Origin: Photobacterium proteolyticum
GTDB lineage: Bacteria > Pseudomonadota > Gammaproteobacteria > Enterobacterales > Vibrionaceae
DNA length: 64,000 bases
Assembly (NCBI RefSeq): GCF_001939735.1
Contig: NZ_MJIL01000095.1
Span: forward strand, 246,914-310,913
Direction of reading: 5' to 3'
Every line of letters starts with the position of its first letter. The stretch's first letter is position 1. Of this stretch, positions 27,239 to 36,399 are shown in pieces. The translations under genes and the position numbers were made by a program. The notes under the pieces are model-generated. The model ran no database searches. It saw nothing but the letters and a program-made list of their open reading frames with translations, and was not told where the DNA came from.

Positions 27239-27594
27239 ACAACTTCCCCCAGAAATTATTGCCCTTCACCACAATTAAATTGTTAAAATAGTCAGTAGCA
27301 ATGAAGTCACTAATTAGTATAGAAAGTGAGCACTTTTGCCCCTGTCGCAAAAATGACCATATCGATAATTTTTCAAACAAAAAAATCTAAGCGAGAATAT
27401 AAATGCTAACAAGCATTAAATGTTCATCTACTTAATTGATATACAGCTCTTTTCTACTAAGACTCAAACTAGCTTCTATATATATTCTGTGGCAGTATTT
27501 AACTTTCATGTCATAGAGTTTTGCATGAAATCAATGGATTGTTTTGTGTCGAAATCTATAAAGCTAAAGTCACCTTCTATTGAGCAATACCAGC
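27239..27594. other. Divergent control region between barrel protein and ToxR-like gene
   Basis: AT-rich 356-bp spacer presumably holding both promoters. No clear direct or inverted repeat was found by eye. There is no ORF that I would support. Confidence 0.45.
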
Positions 27595-28899
27595 ATGCCT
27601 GATAACCACGAACAAACAGATAAAGTTATAATCGGCAAAGCCCTCGTTTTCGATTGCTCGACGAAGCAACTCTTAAACAAACAACAAATCATTAAGTTAA
27701 ACCGCGCTGAACGAGAGGTACTCTATACTCTGATAGCCAATGCACCACGAATGGTGACAAAAGCCGAGCTGCTGAAGGCAGGCTGGGTAAGAAAAGAAGT
27801 CACTCCAACCTCTCTGTTTCAAACCATCCGCAACCTCAGGATAAAGCTAAAAGAAGAAGAGAAAGGGCAAATCATTGAGCTAGTGCCTAAACTTGGTTAC
27901 AAAATAAACATCATGCAGCCCAGAAAGCCTGCCCCTTCTGATGAAAGACCCCATAAAACAATAAATAAATCACGACGCGCACCCAAGATCGCGCTTTGTT
28001 TTGCATTGACTCTATTCGCAGGCCTCTCCATATTGCTATATAGCCATCTGCAAAGAGACCAGTTTTATCATCGGACTATCACTGATGATGAGAACAATAC
28101 TGTGGTGCTGCTATCTAAACTTGAAAGTGATCTTATTCCACTACATGGTTATAGCAATCAATACATTACCCCTAAAACTATTCATGATAAGCTGTTTTTC
28201 ATTTCAAAATCAGATGAATACTATTCAATAGCCTTCTGTAATAAAACTAAGCAAAATTACTGCGATCCAGATTCTGCCCGTGCAGTAACCTTTAAGCATT
28301 TTGACATTGATACGTTTTGGCCGCTCTTAACCGAAGAATCAATGACGATAGGTGCGATGTCAGTTTATGAAAATACGACCAATATGCAGGCTTCTGCAAA
28401 GTCATATAATTTATACCTTGAGAACGGCAACATCTACCCTAACCTGTCTCAATACTTCGTACGCAAAAAAGGCAAGGACACATGGAAGTTTACCGGCATT
28501 AGCTTCCGTATGAATAAAGATAAATCTGAGTTTGTCGCTATTTCATTTAAAGGGGGGCAATTCTCGTTGATTGAATCTAACATTTCGCCTTTCATTGCCA
28601 CCAGCAAGATAACCCCCGGATACTTCTATTGGATCAATTCTCAGGAAGAACTCAAGACAATGGGCGTGAAACTCCCTGGTGAAGTAAAGAACTATGAAAA
28701 TAGCCTATATACCAAGGCTGTTGGCTATGACACTTACATGTTATACAGGCAAAAAGGACTCTTCCTTTGGTATTCACCGGATGTAGGTTTCTATTGGTAT
28801 GCCCAGCAAGGAGAAACCGACTCAAACTTCGACGAATATTTCCAGTTTGCCAAATGCAATGGAGATCTTCAGCTCAACCCTGATCCAGAATGTGACTAG
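27595..28899 (+). CDS. ToxR-like membrane-anchored transcription regulator
   Basis: One-component regulator of about 434 residues. Residues 10-106 form an OmpR/ToxR-type winged helix (NRAEREVLYTLIANAPRMVTKAEL, then TSLFQTIRNLRIKLKEE and ELVPKLGYKI). A linker leads to one membrane helix at about 132-150, and residues 151-434 should be periplasmic. Four Cys in the periplasmic part (FCNKTKQNYC; KCNGDLQLNPDPEC at the end) could form disulfides. The start is uncertain: a TTG at 27580 or ATG at 27595, neither with a strong ribosome site. It is likely to control the divergent barrel gene. Confidence 0.82.
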   Translation: MPDNHEQTDKVIIGKALVFDCSTKQLLNKQQIIKLNRAEREVLYTLIANAPRMVTKAELLKAGWVRKEVTPTSLFQTIRNLRIKLKEEEKGQIIELVPKLGYKINIMQPRKPAPSDERPHKTINKSRRAPKIALCFALTLFAGLSILLYSHLQRDQFYHRTITDDENNTVVLLSKLESDLIPLHGYSNQYITPKTIHDKLFFISKSDEYYSIAFCNKTKQNYCDPDSARAVTFKHFDIDTFWPLLTEESMTIGAMSVYENTTNMQASAKSYNLYLENGNIYPNLSQYFVRKKGKDTWKFTGISFRMNKDKSEFVAISFKGGQFSLIESNISPFIATSKITPGYFYWINSQEELKTMGVKLPGEVKNYENSLYTKAVGYDTYMLYRQKGLFLWYSPDVGFYWYAQQGETDSNFDEYFQFAKCNGDLQLNPDPECD

Positions 28900-28920
28900 A
28901 GAACTCCGGTACAACCTTGA

Positions 28921-28941
28921 TTCCGGCAGCCCTTGCCGGAA
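28921..28941 (+). terminator. Stem-loop after the ToxR-like gene
   Basis: Perfect 8-bp GC-rich arms (28921-28928, 28934-28941) with a 5-nt loop, 22 bp after the stop. No T-run follows, so termination is uncertain. Confidence 0.4.
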
Positions 28942-29021
28942 CCACAACTTAAAGTGATTCAGCTATACTATCCATGACATCAGATCCTCCATACAAATTC
29001 ATAACGAAACGTGAGTATCCA

Positions 29022-29390
29022 ATGAATCGGTATATCTTCCCTGCTACAGTACTGGCGCTAGTTCTCTCCCCACATCTCTTTGCAGCAAACCTCGAAGCGG
29101 CTGCTGATGATGTCTGTGTTTGCCTAGAAGGACCTTACCAACATGCGGAAGAGACATTAGCGCTCGTAAACGAGGCGCTGCAATCCGGCGACATGTCCAA
29201 GATATTAGCTTCACAAGATGAGATGATGAGAGTGATGAACACCTCTGAGCTGTGTATTGAAGACCTAAGTAAAAAATACCCAGATATCAGTGCTGACGAG
29301 ACACTCCAGAAAGAGGTGATGCGTATTGCAGACGAAAAATGCCCTAACCCTTTAGAGAAGTTAAAAAGCGCCTCAGCCCCTTCAAGTTAA
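29022..29390 (+). CDS. Small secreted cysteine-containing protein (122 aa)
   Basis: Unrecognised exported protein. MNRYIFPATVLALVLSPHLFAA is a clear signal peptide with cleavage after LFA. The mature part is helical and acidic with four Cys (DVCVCLEG, ELCIEDL, EKCPNP), suggesting periplasmic disulfides. An upstream in-frame ATG at 28974 would bury the signal peptide and is not used. It follows the ToxR-like regulator in the same direction and may belong to its circuit. Confidence 0.7.
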   Translation: MNRYIFPATVLALVLSPHLFAANLEAAADDVCVCLEGPYQHAEETLALVNEALQSGDMSKILASQDEMMRVMNTSELCIEDLSKKYPDISADETLQKEVMRIADEKCPNPLEKLKSASAPSS

Positions 29391-29486
29391 GTACATAGCG
29401 AATACCTAAAATTGCTTAATACCGCTATTGCCATCCCCGCGCCATTTGTTAAATTATTGTAACTACACTTCAACGGGAGATTTGGT

Positions 29487-29780
29487 ATGGTAACGTTGAA
29501 ACGGCTACTTTTTAGCACATTCATAAACTTACAGCCCTTTTTTAACCTAGCTTATCCGCTTATGTTTGGCTTAAGTGTACTAGGCATTACATTAGGGATA
29601 ATACTTATGGCGACACCTTCCAACGTGCACGACTCCAGCCAACTAATATGTTTGGGCTTTGCGCTGACTGGAGTGTATCTGATGTTATTGAAAAAGTACT
29701 ACGCGTTGATCCTTGCCTGGGCTGATACTCGTGAGAGCCAGGTCATCCCGCTTAGAACTGATAACAGTCGACATTTGTGA
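29487..29780 (+). CDS. Small two-helix membrane protein (97 aa)
   Basis: Unrecognised. Two hydrophobic helices (about 18-42 and 52-74, GLSVLGITLGIILMA and LICLGFALTGVYLMLL) with a basic N-terminus and a hydrophilic C-terminal tail. A GGGAG site precedes the ATG. It is convergent with the phasin-like gene. No function can be given. Confidence 0.65.
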   Translation: MVTLKRLLFSTFINLQPFFNLAYPLMFGLSVLGITLGIILMATPSNVHDSSQLICLGFALTGVYLMLLKKYYALILAWADTRESQVIPLRTDNSRHL

Positions 29781-29836
29781 GCGACAACTAGAAGCCTGGT
29801 ACAATATCTACCTAGCAATCTAGTGATGTCACTCAG

Positions 29837-30199
29837 TTATTTTTTCGCTTCACGACGCTCCAATAGCGCTTCAATATTTGCCGTCAATTGATCGATCTTA
29901 TCATCAAGACTGTCTAGGCGCTCATTATCCATACCAACCATTTTCTGAACCAGTTGGTGCGCACGTTCTTCAGCAGAAACAGACTTGTGGATACGAGTTG
30001 TATGAATACGCTCTTTCAGCTCAGATTCAACGCCTCGACCTTGTTCAATCAGCTCATTGTACATAGCCTTGCCTTTGCCCGAGAGCTGATTCAATTCATC
30101 CCCACCTTTCGCGTATACACCTAACCCAGCAAGCCAAACCTTATTATGGAGCTTTTCTTCACGGGCCGAATCTTCTATTTTCCGTTCTTGGTCTTTCAT
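29837..30199 (-). CDS. Phasin-like polyhydroxyalkanoate granule-associated protein
   Basis: Soluble protein of about 120 residues matching the PhaF/PhaI-type family as I remember it. The core KVWLAGLGVYAKGGDELNQLSGKGKAMYNELIEQGRGVE is the recognisable part, followed by Arg/Glu-rich helix and a heptad-like C-terminal coiled coil (ERLDSLDDKIDQLTANIEALLER). Such proteins coat PHA granules or act as general acyl-granule or stress proteins; no PHA synthase is in the window. The start MKDQER at 30199 is preferred because GAGG lies nine bases upstream, against a TTG at 30238. Confidence 0.75.
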   Translation of the reverse strand: MKDQERKIEDSAREEKLHNKVWLAGLGVYAKGGDELNQLSGKGKAMYNELIEQGRGVESELKERIHTTRIHKSVSAEERAHQLVQKMVGMDNERLDSLDDKIDQLTANIEALLERREAKK

Positions 30200-30342
30200 G
30201 ATCATGTCCTCATACACTAGCTTACAACTGCCAGCCAATGATAAAAGCTGACTTCTTATGTATCAGGATAATGCTTTCAATTAGAGTGATCTCACTAATT
30301 TAGCGAATCATTCAGGGAAATATGTACAGGATGACGTAAACA

Positions 30343-30367
30343 AAAGCGGGAGAACATCTCCCGCTTT
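30343..30367 (-). terminator. Terminator of the lipoxygenase gene
   Basis: Perfect 11-bp arms (30343-30353 and 30357-30367) with an ACA loop. On the minus strand the last paired bases and the next base give TTTTG. It begins nine bases past the lipoxygenase stop. Confidence 0.75.
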
Positions 30368-30375
30368 CAGCTTAG

Positions 30376-32217
30376 TTAGATATTAATGCTAGGTGGGATT
30401 TTACTCGGTAACAGGAAGCTGTATTCTTCACGCGTTTCATTTCGGTCGTTGATGATTTTTTCAACCTCTTTCAAAGAGGCATTAAAGCAGCAAAGAGGAC
30501 CGCCTTCTTTCGTTATCCTGTCATCTTCAAACCACTCAAAGTATGGAAAATTGTTCGTACGGTATTCACCTAGCCTACGATAATAAACACCACCAAGAAT
30601 CTGTAGCAATGACAACTGCTCAAGCGACTGCTTCATAGGCGGGAAGTTTTGCAGCCAAGCTTCCTCCGTGTGTACATTCAACGGATCTTTGCCCCATACA
30701 GCCCCGGTTACTGCAGGTGCAAAACTCATCAAAGAACTTTGTGGAAAGTTAACAGCGGCATGTTGTGCGCTGGCAGTGAATATAATCATCGTCAGCACTT
30801 CGGACAACTGCTCACGAGTTGTGATTGGCTTGAACCCTTTTATCGAACCTTCTTTCATCAAAGATTCTGTCCAAGCGGTTAGCTCATAATCTTCAGTTAC
30901 AGCGGCATCATCAGAGTAATAAACATTGATATAGGACGTCGTCCACTCCTGAATCGCATCCCAGACCAAAATAGCGTCATCACGGTATGGGTAATCCAGA
31001 ATATCTTTATTATCTACACAGCGCGTCGCTAAATCGGCTGGCAGCATATACCCATAAAAGTCCAGATTTAGCCTGTCTGTACCAGCTGCCTGTTGGGTAG
31101 ATTCAATCTTGGCACCAAAGATACTATCAATAGGCCCACCTTCTGCGATTAGCGAACCTGCGGCACTATTGTTAATAAACAAGGTCCCTTCGAAATGAGG
31201 TAACAGCAACACATTAATCGGGTGAGATTCAGCAAGATAGCGATTCGTCGCTATGGTAAAGGCTTCAATGATCAAGTGAGTTCGGCCTAAATGTACAAAG
31301 AGCTCATGGTAGTTACCATCCGCAACCTGAACCAAGGTCATAGCGGCCTGCCACTGCCAGTATTCCGCAGAGTTATCATTATTCTCGACCGCATAGGTTA
31401 AGATGGATGTGTCCTTATCCTGAGCACTTTGTATTGCAACGGGCATTAGTGATTTCTGGCCCTTGGGAATAGCAAACAATGCAATTGGTGCAAAGACTTG
31501 CTTTTCTGCCCCCTGAGGGTTGTCGGCAAGCATCTCTAGCTCATGGTAATCAAGCAGGTAGACACGATTATTTGTCAGCGCCTCGGCTAATGAATCATCA
31601 GTCCCCATCACTTTTTGAAATCCTTCTTCACTGACGGGGAAGTTATCCGGAATGCTGGTAACCCCTTTGATTAACATTGGATTCTGACCCGCAACCCGGA
31701 ATCTGGCAAAAGTCTCATTTTTCTGGAACACTTCGGCGACAGCTGGTAGAGGGATCTTTTTGAACAGATCTTTGTATGCATCGAGGCCGGCCTCATTGCG
31801 GTATTCCTTCACCTCCGATTGCACCAACCTCAAATACATCTCAACCAGTGACTTCAGCATTTCAGATGTATTTCTGATCAAAGCCCACTCTTGCCCAGGC
31901 TTCAAGCTCACAGCTGCCTCGGAAACTTCTTTCAAGCCATCTTTTATATCAACCAGATCTGCAGCATCTTTGACATTGGCGATAAGATTTTCAACAACAG
32001 GTACTAAGGTTTTTAGCACGGTGATCTTCCAAGTTAAGGTCGGATCCGCTTCTCTCGGCACTTCTTTAACCATAGGAACAGGTGCAACATTTGGATGCTT
32101 GAGATCCCAGACATATTGTTCTTGTGTTGTCTCAAGTTGGTTCCGACGCTTTTCTTGCTCTCGTTTACTGTCATTCTGCGGCAGCGTTGGGTGTAAACGC
32201 GGAAATAAGTTAAACAT
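30376..32217 (-). CDS. Lipoxygenase (iron-dependent fatty-acid dioxygenase)
   Basis: Protein of 613 residues with all expected lipoxygenase ligands: His309 and His314 in VHLGRTHLIIEAF, His486 and Asn490 in SAQHAAVNFPQ, and the C-terminal Ile613. IATNRYLAESHPINVLLLPHFEGTLFIN is also typical. It would add O2 to a polyunsaturated fatty acid to give a hydroperoxide. There is no N-terminal PLAT domain and no signal peptide, so a cytosolic or membrane-surface location is expected. The first ~130 residues are helical and less conserved. It is a single-gene unit with its own terminator. Lipoxygenases are sporadic in bacteria, so gene transfer is plausible; positional specificity cannot be read. Confidence 0.93.
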   Translation of the reverse strand: MFNLFPRLHPTLPQNDSKREQEKRRNQLETTQEQYVWDLKHPNVAPVPMVKEVPREADPTLTWKITVLKTLVPVVENLIANVKDAADLVDIKDGLKEVSEAAVSLKPGQEWALIRNTSEMLKSLVEMYLRLVQSEVKEYRNEAGLDAYKDLFKKIPLPAVAEVFQKNETFARFRVAGQNPMLIKGVTSIPDNFPVSEEGFQKVMGTDDSLAEALTNNRVYLLDYHELEMLADNPQGAEKQVFAPIALFAIPKGQKSLMPVAIQSAQDKDTSILTYAVENNDNSAEYWQWQAAMTLVQVADGNYHELFVHLGRTHLIIEAFTIATNRYLAESHPINVLLLPHFEGTLFINNSAAGSLIAEGGPIDSIFGAKIESTQQAAGTDRLNLDFYGYMLPADLATRCVDNKDILDYPYRDDAILVWDAIQEWTTSYINVYYSDDAAVTEDYELTAWTESLMKEGSIKGFKPITTREQLSEVLTMIIFTASAQHAAVNFPQSSLMSFAPAVTGAVWGKDPLNVHTEEAWLQNFPPMKQSLEQLSLLQILGGVYYRRLGEYRTNNFPYFEWFEDDRITKEGGPLCCFNASLKEVEKIINDRNETREEYSFLLPSKIPPSINI

Positions 32218-32509
32218 GGTGAGTCCTTTCTTCTTAATTGTAGAGATATATAAGAATGACCGTTACATGCAAAATCTAAAAAATGGTCATTGGCATCACT
32301 CATCGAGCCACTGTATTGCTACAGGTCAAACCACTATTCGATAAGATTGATAAAGAAGATAGTTCAGGAACTTTAATTAACCAGCCAAAATCAAACCAGT
32401 TGCATATCAAGAGTCTAAACTGTTAATTCACTCACCGATCATGAAAGTTTTATTTCCACAGCCCAACAAAACAATTGAAGAAAGATCACATTTCCTAGCG
32501 AATTAATGG

Positions 32510-33226
32510 CTATAGATCACCCAATGATAACTTCTGACACTTTATAAAGATGAAGTTTGGGTTGTTAGATAAATGTTCATAATGCTGCAATGAAAGCTCT
32601 TTGACTTTCTCCGATACAATACCTTCAGATAACTGGGAAACAACCAGGCCACTATTTGTAATGGCTGTCATGATCTCCGTTAATGATCGCCGATAGAAGG
32701 TAACATCAACGGGAGTACCAACAGTGTCCCAGATGTCCTTCACAAGCTCGCATTCAAAGTAGTTGCCGCTAGTGGAACACTCAAAATCAGCAAAGGGATG
32801 ATGCGTGGAGAAAACCATATACCCACTCGGTTTTAAGACTCTATTAACGTCATCAAACAAAGTTGAGAGATCCTGTAGATAATGAAGAACAAGCGGACAA
32901 ATAATCACATCAGTACTATTCGACTTTTCTTTAGGAAGGCCGATAGACAAATCCTGAGTATAAGAAACAACTCTATCACCAAGCTTATGTCTCACCAATT
33001 TGATCATTTCTTCAGAGGCATCAATACAGGTTATACTAGATGCACCTTGCTTAATAAGAAACTCAGCATAAACACCTGATCCACATCCTAAATCAAGCAC
33101 ATCCTTTCCCGACAAATCGTCCAGCATTGCCTGCATAGACGGTCTTTCAAAATGAGCATTGTAAATATTGTCCTGTACAGCCGAGTCATACTGTTCTGCA
33201 TATTTTGAATACATATCAGATTTCAT
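32510..33226 (-). CDS. Class I SAM-dependent methyltransferase
   Basis: Methyltransferase of 238 residues. MYSKYAEQYDSAVQDNIYNAHFERP leads into motif I VLDLGCGSGVYAEFL, the acidic loop CIDASEEMI, motif with DVIICPLVLHYLQD and the post-motif VLKPSGYMVFSTHHPF. It belongs to the small-molecule methyltransferase group (UbiE/ArsM-like fold), and the substrate is unknown. The start at 33226 is taken because AGGAAG lies upstream; the earlier frame start at 33331 gives an extra 35 residues without a good site. It is expressed alone. Confidence 0.85.
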   Translation of the reverse strand: MKSDMYSKYAEQYDSAVQDNIYNAHFERPSMQAMLDDLSGKDVLDLGCGSGVYAEFLIKQGASSITCIDASEEMIKLVRHKLGDRVVSYTQDLSIGLPKEKSNSTDVIICPLVLHYLQDLSTLFDDVNRVLKPSGYMVFSTHHPFADFECSTSGNYFECELVKDIWDTVGTPVDVTFYRRSLTEIMTAITNSGLVVSQLSEGIVSEKVKELSLQHYEHLSNNPNFIFIKCQKLSLGDL

Positions 33227-33458
33227 AGAGCTTCCTAAACATATAAAGCGAGGCATTTGATACGCTCGCTGGAAAATTTCAACACGAAGCAAGCAGGAAC
33301 TTATCAGCCGATAGGCGTCCAAGCAACCCAAAATAGAAATATCATCAGCTTATTCATCAGACAGGTAATAACATGTAAAAGAGCAATAAATCAGCGCTAT
33401 AACTTTCAATAGTTACATATAGCTTTCAATGATGTATTGAGTTGGATTCAGCTGATTA

Positions 33459-33478
33459 AAGGGGGCTCATGCCCCCTT
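33459..33478 (-). terminator. Stem-loop beyond the PAF-acetylhydrolase-like gene
   Basis: Perfect 8-bp GC-rich arms (33459-33466 and 33471-33478) with a TCAT loop, about 80 bp past the stop of the hydrolase gene on the minus strand. The minus-strand tail is TTAATC, a weak T-run. Confidence 0.5.
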
Positions 33479-33557
33479 AATAAATTAGGTAGTAATACGA
33501 AGCTATATACGGCTTCAAGCATTCTCATGCTAGAGAATAACTGGCCATCTCTGCACC

Positions 33558-34730
33558 TTACTTTTGTATAACACCTTCATTAGACACTGGTGGCCAACTG
33601 TTCGCATGTTTAAGCTTGGCATCGAAAAATGCTTTCAGGTTAGTATCAATCGCCTGACCAATTGGATAGCCATTAACTTTCCCAGCCCCATCTGGCATGG
33701 TGTAAGTAAGATCGGTAAAGCTCATGTGGCTGGCGCCGTTAAAGCTCAGAGAACAAACAGGTACTGAGTCATTAAACAAGGAATCATTGAGACCAGGAAA
33801 CGATTCACCGGAGTTGGAATAAAAGAAACATGTAGGTACTGTCAGTTTCTCATCCATAGTCCAATTAAACATTGCCCCATCAAGATTGACGCCAGCCTTT
33901 ATTTCAGGGTTCTTGTTAGCCAGAATGACTGAAACATTCCCCCCAAAAGAATGACCAAAACTGGCGATTTCCTCTAGATCCATATGTTGTTGTAATGGTG
34001 TCGAAATTGTACCTGATTGAATTTTAGACAGTGCATCGACTAGCATCATATTATTGGTGTACCAAGTATCAAATCGATCAGTGAAACCATTCGCAAATTT
34101 CGCTGTTACGGCTTTACTAAGCGCCTCTTGCCACTCCAATTGAGATTCAGCTTTAGACATACGTTTTAAGCTTGTTATCAAGGCTGCCAGGTCATCCTTA
34201 TCAATATTTCCATTAATGTTTTTATCTAGCTGATAAACCACGTCCCCTGTATCTCTTTCTATCGCCATTGTATCTTCAGGATGGCCAACCGCGAGTACTA
34301 TGTAACCATGGCTGGCGAGGTACTCAAACCGAGTCATACTCTGACGCGGAAAGGTATTAAATCCATGGTTATAGATTAATACAGGGTGTTTACCCGAGGC
34401 CGCAGGCAGATCAAAAAACGACCACGATGCTGGCAACCCTTTATATTCAGACTCAGGGAAATCATTATCTTGTAGTACCTTGGCAATCGCCGGGATCACA
34501 TAGGTCGCTTGTTCACCAACGGCTTCTGCTTCACTCGGGTACCATGCAGAAACCTGAATCCACCTTTCCTCTTCAGTGACCTCAAATTGATGAAATCCAA
34601 TTTGATACTGGCCATCTGGTTTCGGAAATACAGCAGTATGCTGCTCAACTGCCTCAGCATGAACAATTGCAGGCCATTGCAAAATGCCGATAAAACCAGC
34701 TAATGCCAGCCTTCCTATTTTCCATTTCAT
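33558..34730 (-). CDS. Secreted alpha/beta hydrolase, PAF-acetylhydrolase-like
   Basis: Exported hydrolase of 390 residues. A signal peptide ends near VHA/EA (about residue 25). The core shows VLIYNHGFNTFPRQSMTRFEYLASHGYIVLAVGHPED, an oxyanion region and strand pattern seen in platelet-activating-factor acetylhydrolase/dienelactone-hydrolase relatives, and the nucleophile elbow GHSFGG. LNLDGAMFNW (as VNLDGAMF) and NGASHMSFTD provide probable Asp and His. An insertion around residues 160-215 is unusual, with an EF-hand-like DKNINGNIDKDDLA. The substrate, perhaps lipid or ester, is inferred. Confidence 0.82.
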   Translation of the reverse strand: MKWKIGRLALAGFIGILQWPAIVHAEAVEQHTAVFPKPDGQYQIGFHQFEVTEEERWIQVSAWYPSEAEAVGEQATYVIPAIAKVLQDNDFPESEYKGLPASWSFFDLPAASGKHPVLIYNHGFNTFPRQSMTRFEYLASHGYIVLAVGHPEDTMAIERDTGDVVYQLDKNINGNIDKDDLAALITSLKRMSKAESQLEWQEALSKAVTAKFANGFTDRFDTWYTNNMMLVDALSKIQSGTISTPLQQHMDLEEIASFGHSFGGNVSVILANKNPEIKAGVNLDGAMFNWTMDEKLTVPTCFFYSNSGESFPGLNDSLFNDSVPVCSLSFNGASHMSFTDLTYTMPDGAGKVNGYPIGQAIDTNLKAFFDAKLKHANSWPPVSNEGVIQK

Positions 34731-34837
34731 ATTAGATATTCCTACTTCTCTCTATTTATCGATATTCATACCAAAAATGGCAATTACAACGACTTGCAAA
34801 ACAAGACAATCACCAAAAAGCAAATATTCAACCAAAC

Positions 34838-34866
34838 ATATGCAACAATATGCAACAATATGCAAT
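34838..34866. repeat. Short tandem repeat, 10-bp unit
   Basis: Nearly three copies of a 10-bp AATATGCAAC-type unit, in the spacer upstream of the hydrolase and the decayed GNAT gene. Its function is unknown. Confidence 0.7.
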
Positions 34867-34987
34867 CTATATCAATTTGATTAGACTAATCAATGAAAGA
34901 GAGTATTCTCATTTGTTATACGTGCCGAAATGTGACAACGGTAATAACTAAGACGCAAGCAACTTAGATTTTAATAATGGTGTATTA

Positions 34988-35340
34988 ATGATTCAATTTG
35001 GAGAAATGGATATCTCAGACTATCAAGGTGTAATTAATCTTTGGGCAGCATCAAAAGGCATGACTCTCAGTGATGGTGACTCAAGAGCGAACATAGAAAC
35101 GTACCTACAGCGAAACCAAGGGCTGGCTTTGTTACAATCCACAACAGCAAGATAATTGGTGCCGTTCTGGTTGGTGCCGATGGACGTAGAGGATATCTGC
35201 AACACCTGTCAGTATCATCAGCCTAGCAATCACGGGGCATTGGTCAGAAGCTGGTTGATCATGTCATATCCGCTCTCGGTAATAATGGGATATAGAAGGC
35301 TCATCCACAAAAGTGTGATGCATGTCTAATTTACGGGTGA
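34988..35340 (+). pseudogene. Decayed GNAT-family acetyltransferase
   Basis: The frame from 34988 reads MIQFGEMDISDYQGVINLWAA and on to LQRNQGLA, then shifts frame near 35128. In the next frame the text resumes as FVTIHNSKIIGAVLVGADGRRGYLQHLSV, matching GNAT motifs A/B (GRRGYLQHL and QSRGIGQKLV). Two nonsense codons interrupt this second part (TAG after SSA and TAG after NNGI). The C-terminal third is not recoverable. One frameshift plus two stops make it a pseudogene, as far as raw sequence allows. Confidence 0.8.
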
Positions 35341-35468
35341 ATAAATTATTATACAATTCGCGAAACAGCACCAAAGAACAGCGTTCAAAAGTCCACACCG
35401 TTTTTTGGAAAGAGAAGTGATATGGAAACCTTGTGCGTTGAACACAATGTAAGGTTATAAAGGAAAAA

Positions 35469-35804
35469 ATGAAGCCTACAGTATTTTTTAGTTTGATACT
35501 TTTAAGCGGATGTGCTTCTTCTCAAGTTTCGTCGACCGAAATACTCAGCCATGAAGTAAGCGATAACAGATATACTTTGATAGCCATTAGTGATAAGGAA
35601 TCTGTGATCTCAAATAGTGAAGTCGATAGTGTTTTCAAGAATAAAGCTAGCGAACTTTGCCCACATGGCTATTTATTTTCTGAGTCAGCAAAAGCTAAAG
35701 GCTCGAATGACGCATGGAAAAAGAGAAGCATGGAGCAATATATCAAAACCCACAAAGTGAAAGGTGCACATAGCTACTTTAAAGACATAATTTGCACAAT
35801 TTAG
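35469..35804 (+). CDS. Small lipoprotein (111 aa)
   Basis: Short exported lipoprotein with lipobox LLLSGC (Cys15) after MKPTVFFSLI, preceded by AAAGGA seven bases from the ATG. The mature part is unrecognised: a beta-rich portion (NRYTLIAISDKESVI) then CPHGYLFSESAKAKG. It has three Cys in all, one lipidated. It stands alone in an AT-rich accessory stretch. Confidence 0.72.
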   Translation: MKPTVFFSLILLSGCASSQVSSTEILSHEVSDNRYTLIAISDKESVISNSEVDSVFKNKASELCPHGYLFSESAKAKGSNDAWKKRSMEQYIKTHKVKGAHSYFKDIICTI

Positions 35805-35925
35805 TACTTAATAGACGAAACATCCAAGCTGAAACTGTGGCTCATATTTTAATATGAATCACAGCGCGTTAATTGAGTCTTCGAGGCGCAACTGATGTTT
35901 AGTGATAAACTTAAGGAGATTAAGT

Positions 35926-36345
35926 ATGGAGAAAACTAATCATGAAGCAATTTGCTTTTGTGGCAAAGTAACCCTAAAAATACAAAAGCTTAAGGATGAG
36001 TTCATCGTCTGCCATTGTGACACATGTAAAAAGTGGAATGGCGGACCGCAATTTGCGATGCCATGCGGTACAGACGTTGAAATTCAAGGGGCTGAATATC
36101 TTTCAGAGTTTACATCTTCCCCTTGGGCAAAAAGAGGCTTTTGCCGCAATTGCGGAACGCATTTATATTTCAAGATGAGTCAGTCAGGAACCTACAACAT
36201 CTTACTGGGTGCAATGGATCTTGATAAGAAAGAAAAACTACATATGTCAATGCAGTACTTCATTGATTTAAAACCAGACTATTACAGCTTTGACAATGAT
36301 TGTCCGGTCATGACTGAAGCTGAAGTTATGGAAAAATTCAGCTAA
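35926..36345 (+). CDS. GFA/CENP-V-type zinc-binding protein
   Basis: Protein of 139 residues with the GFA-family cysteine pattern: CFCGKV, CHCDTCKKWNGG and RGFCRNCGTHLYFK. These residues bind zinc in the family named after glutathione-dependent formaldehyde-activating enzyme. Whether it acts on S-hydroxymethyl-glutathione is not known; most family members are uncharacterised. AAGGAG eight bases upstream fixes the start at 35926 rather than 35902. Confidence 0.88.
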   Translation: MEKTNHEAICFCGKVTLKIQKLKDEFIVCHCDTCKKWNGGPQFAMPCGTDVEIQGAEYLSEFTSSPWAKRGFCRNCGTHLYFKMSQSGTYNILLGAMDLDKKEKLHMSMQYFIDLKPDYYSFDNDCPVMTEAEVMEKFS

Positions 36346-36399
36346 TAAGAACACACAAAGGAATCAAGTTGGCAAATCAGACAAAGATGGAGATTTTGT

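Noticed and set aside
27420..27602. 60-codon frame upstream of the ToxR-like gene
   Set aside because: No ribosome site, no recognised similarity, and it runs into the regulator's start region. It is more likely promoter DNA.
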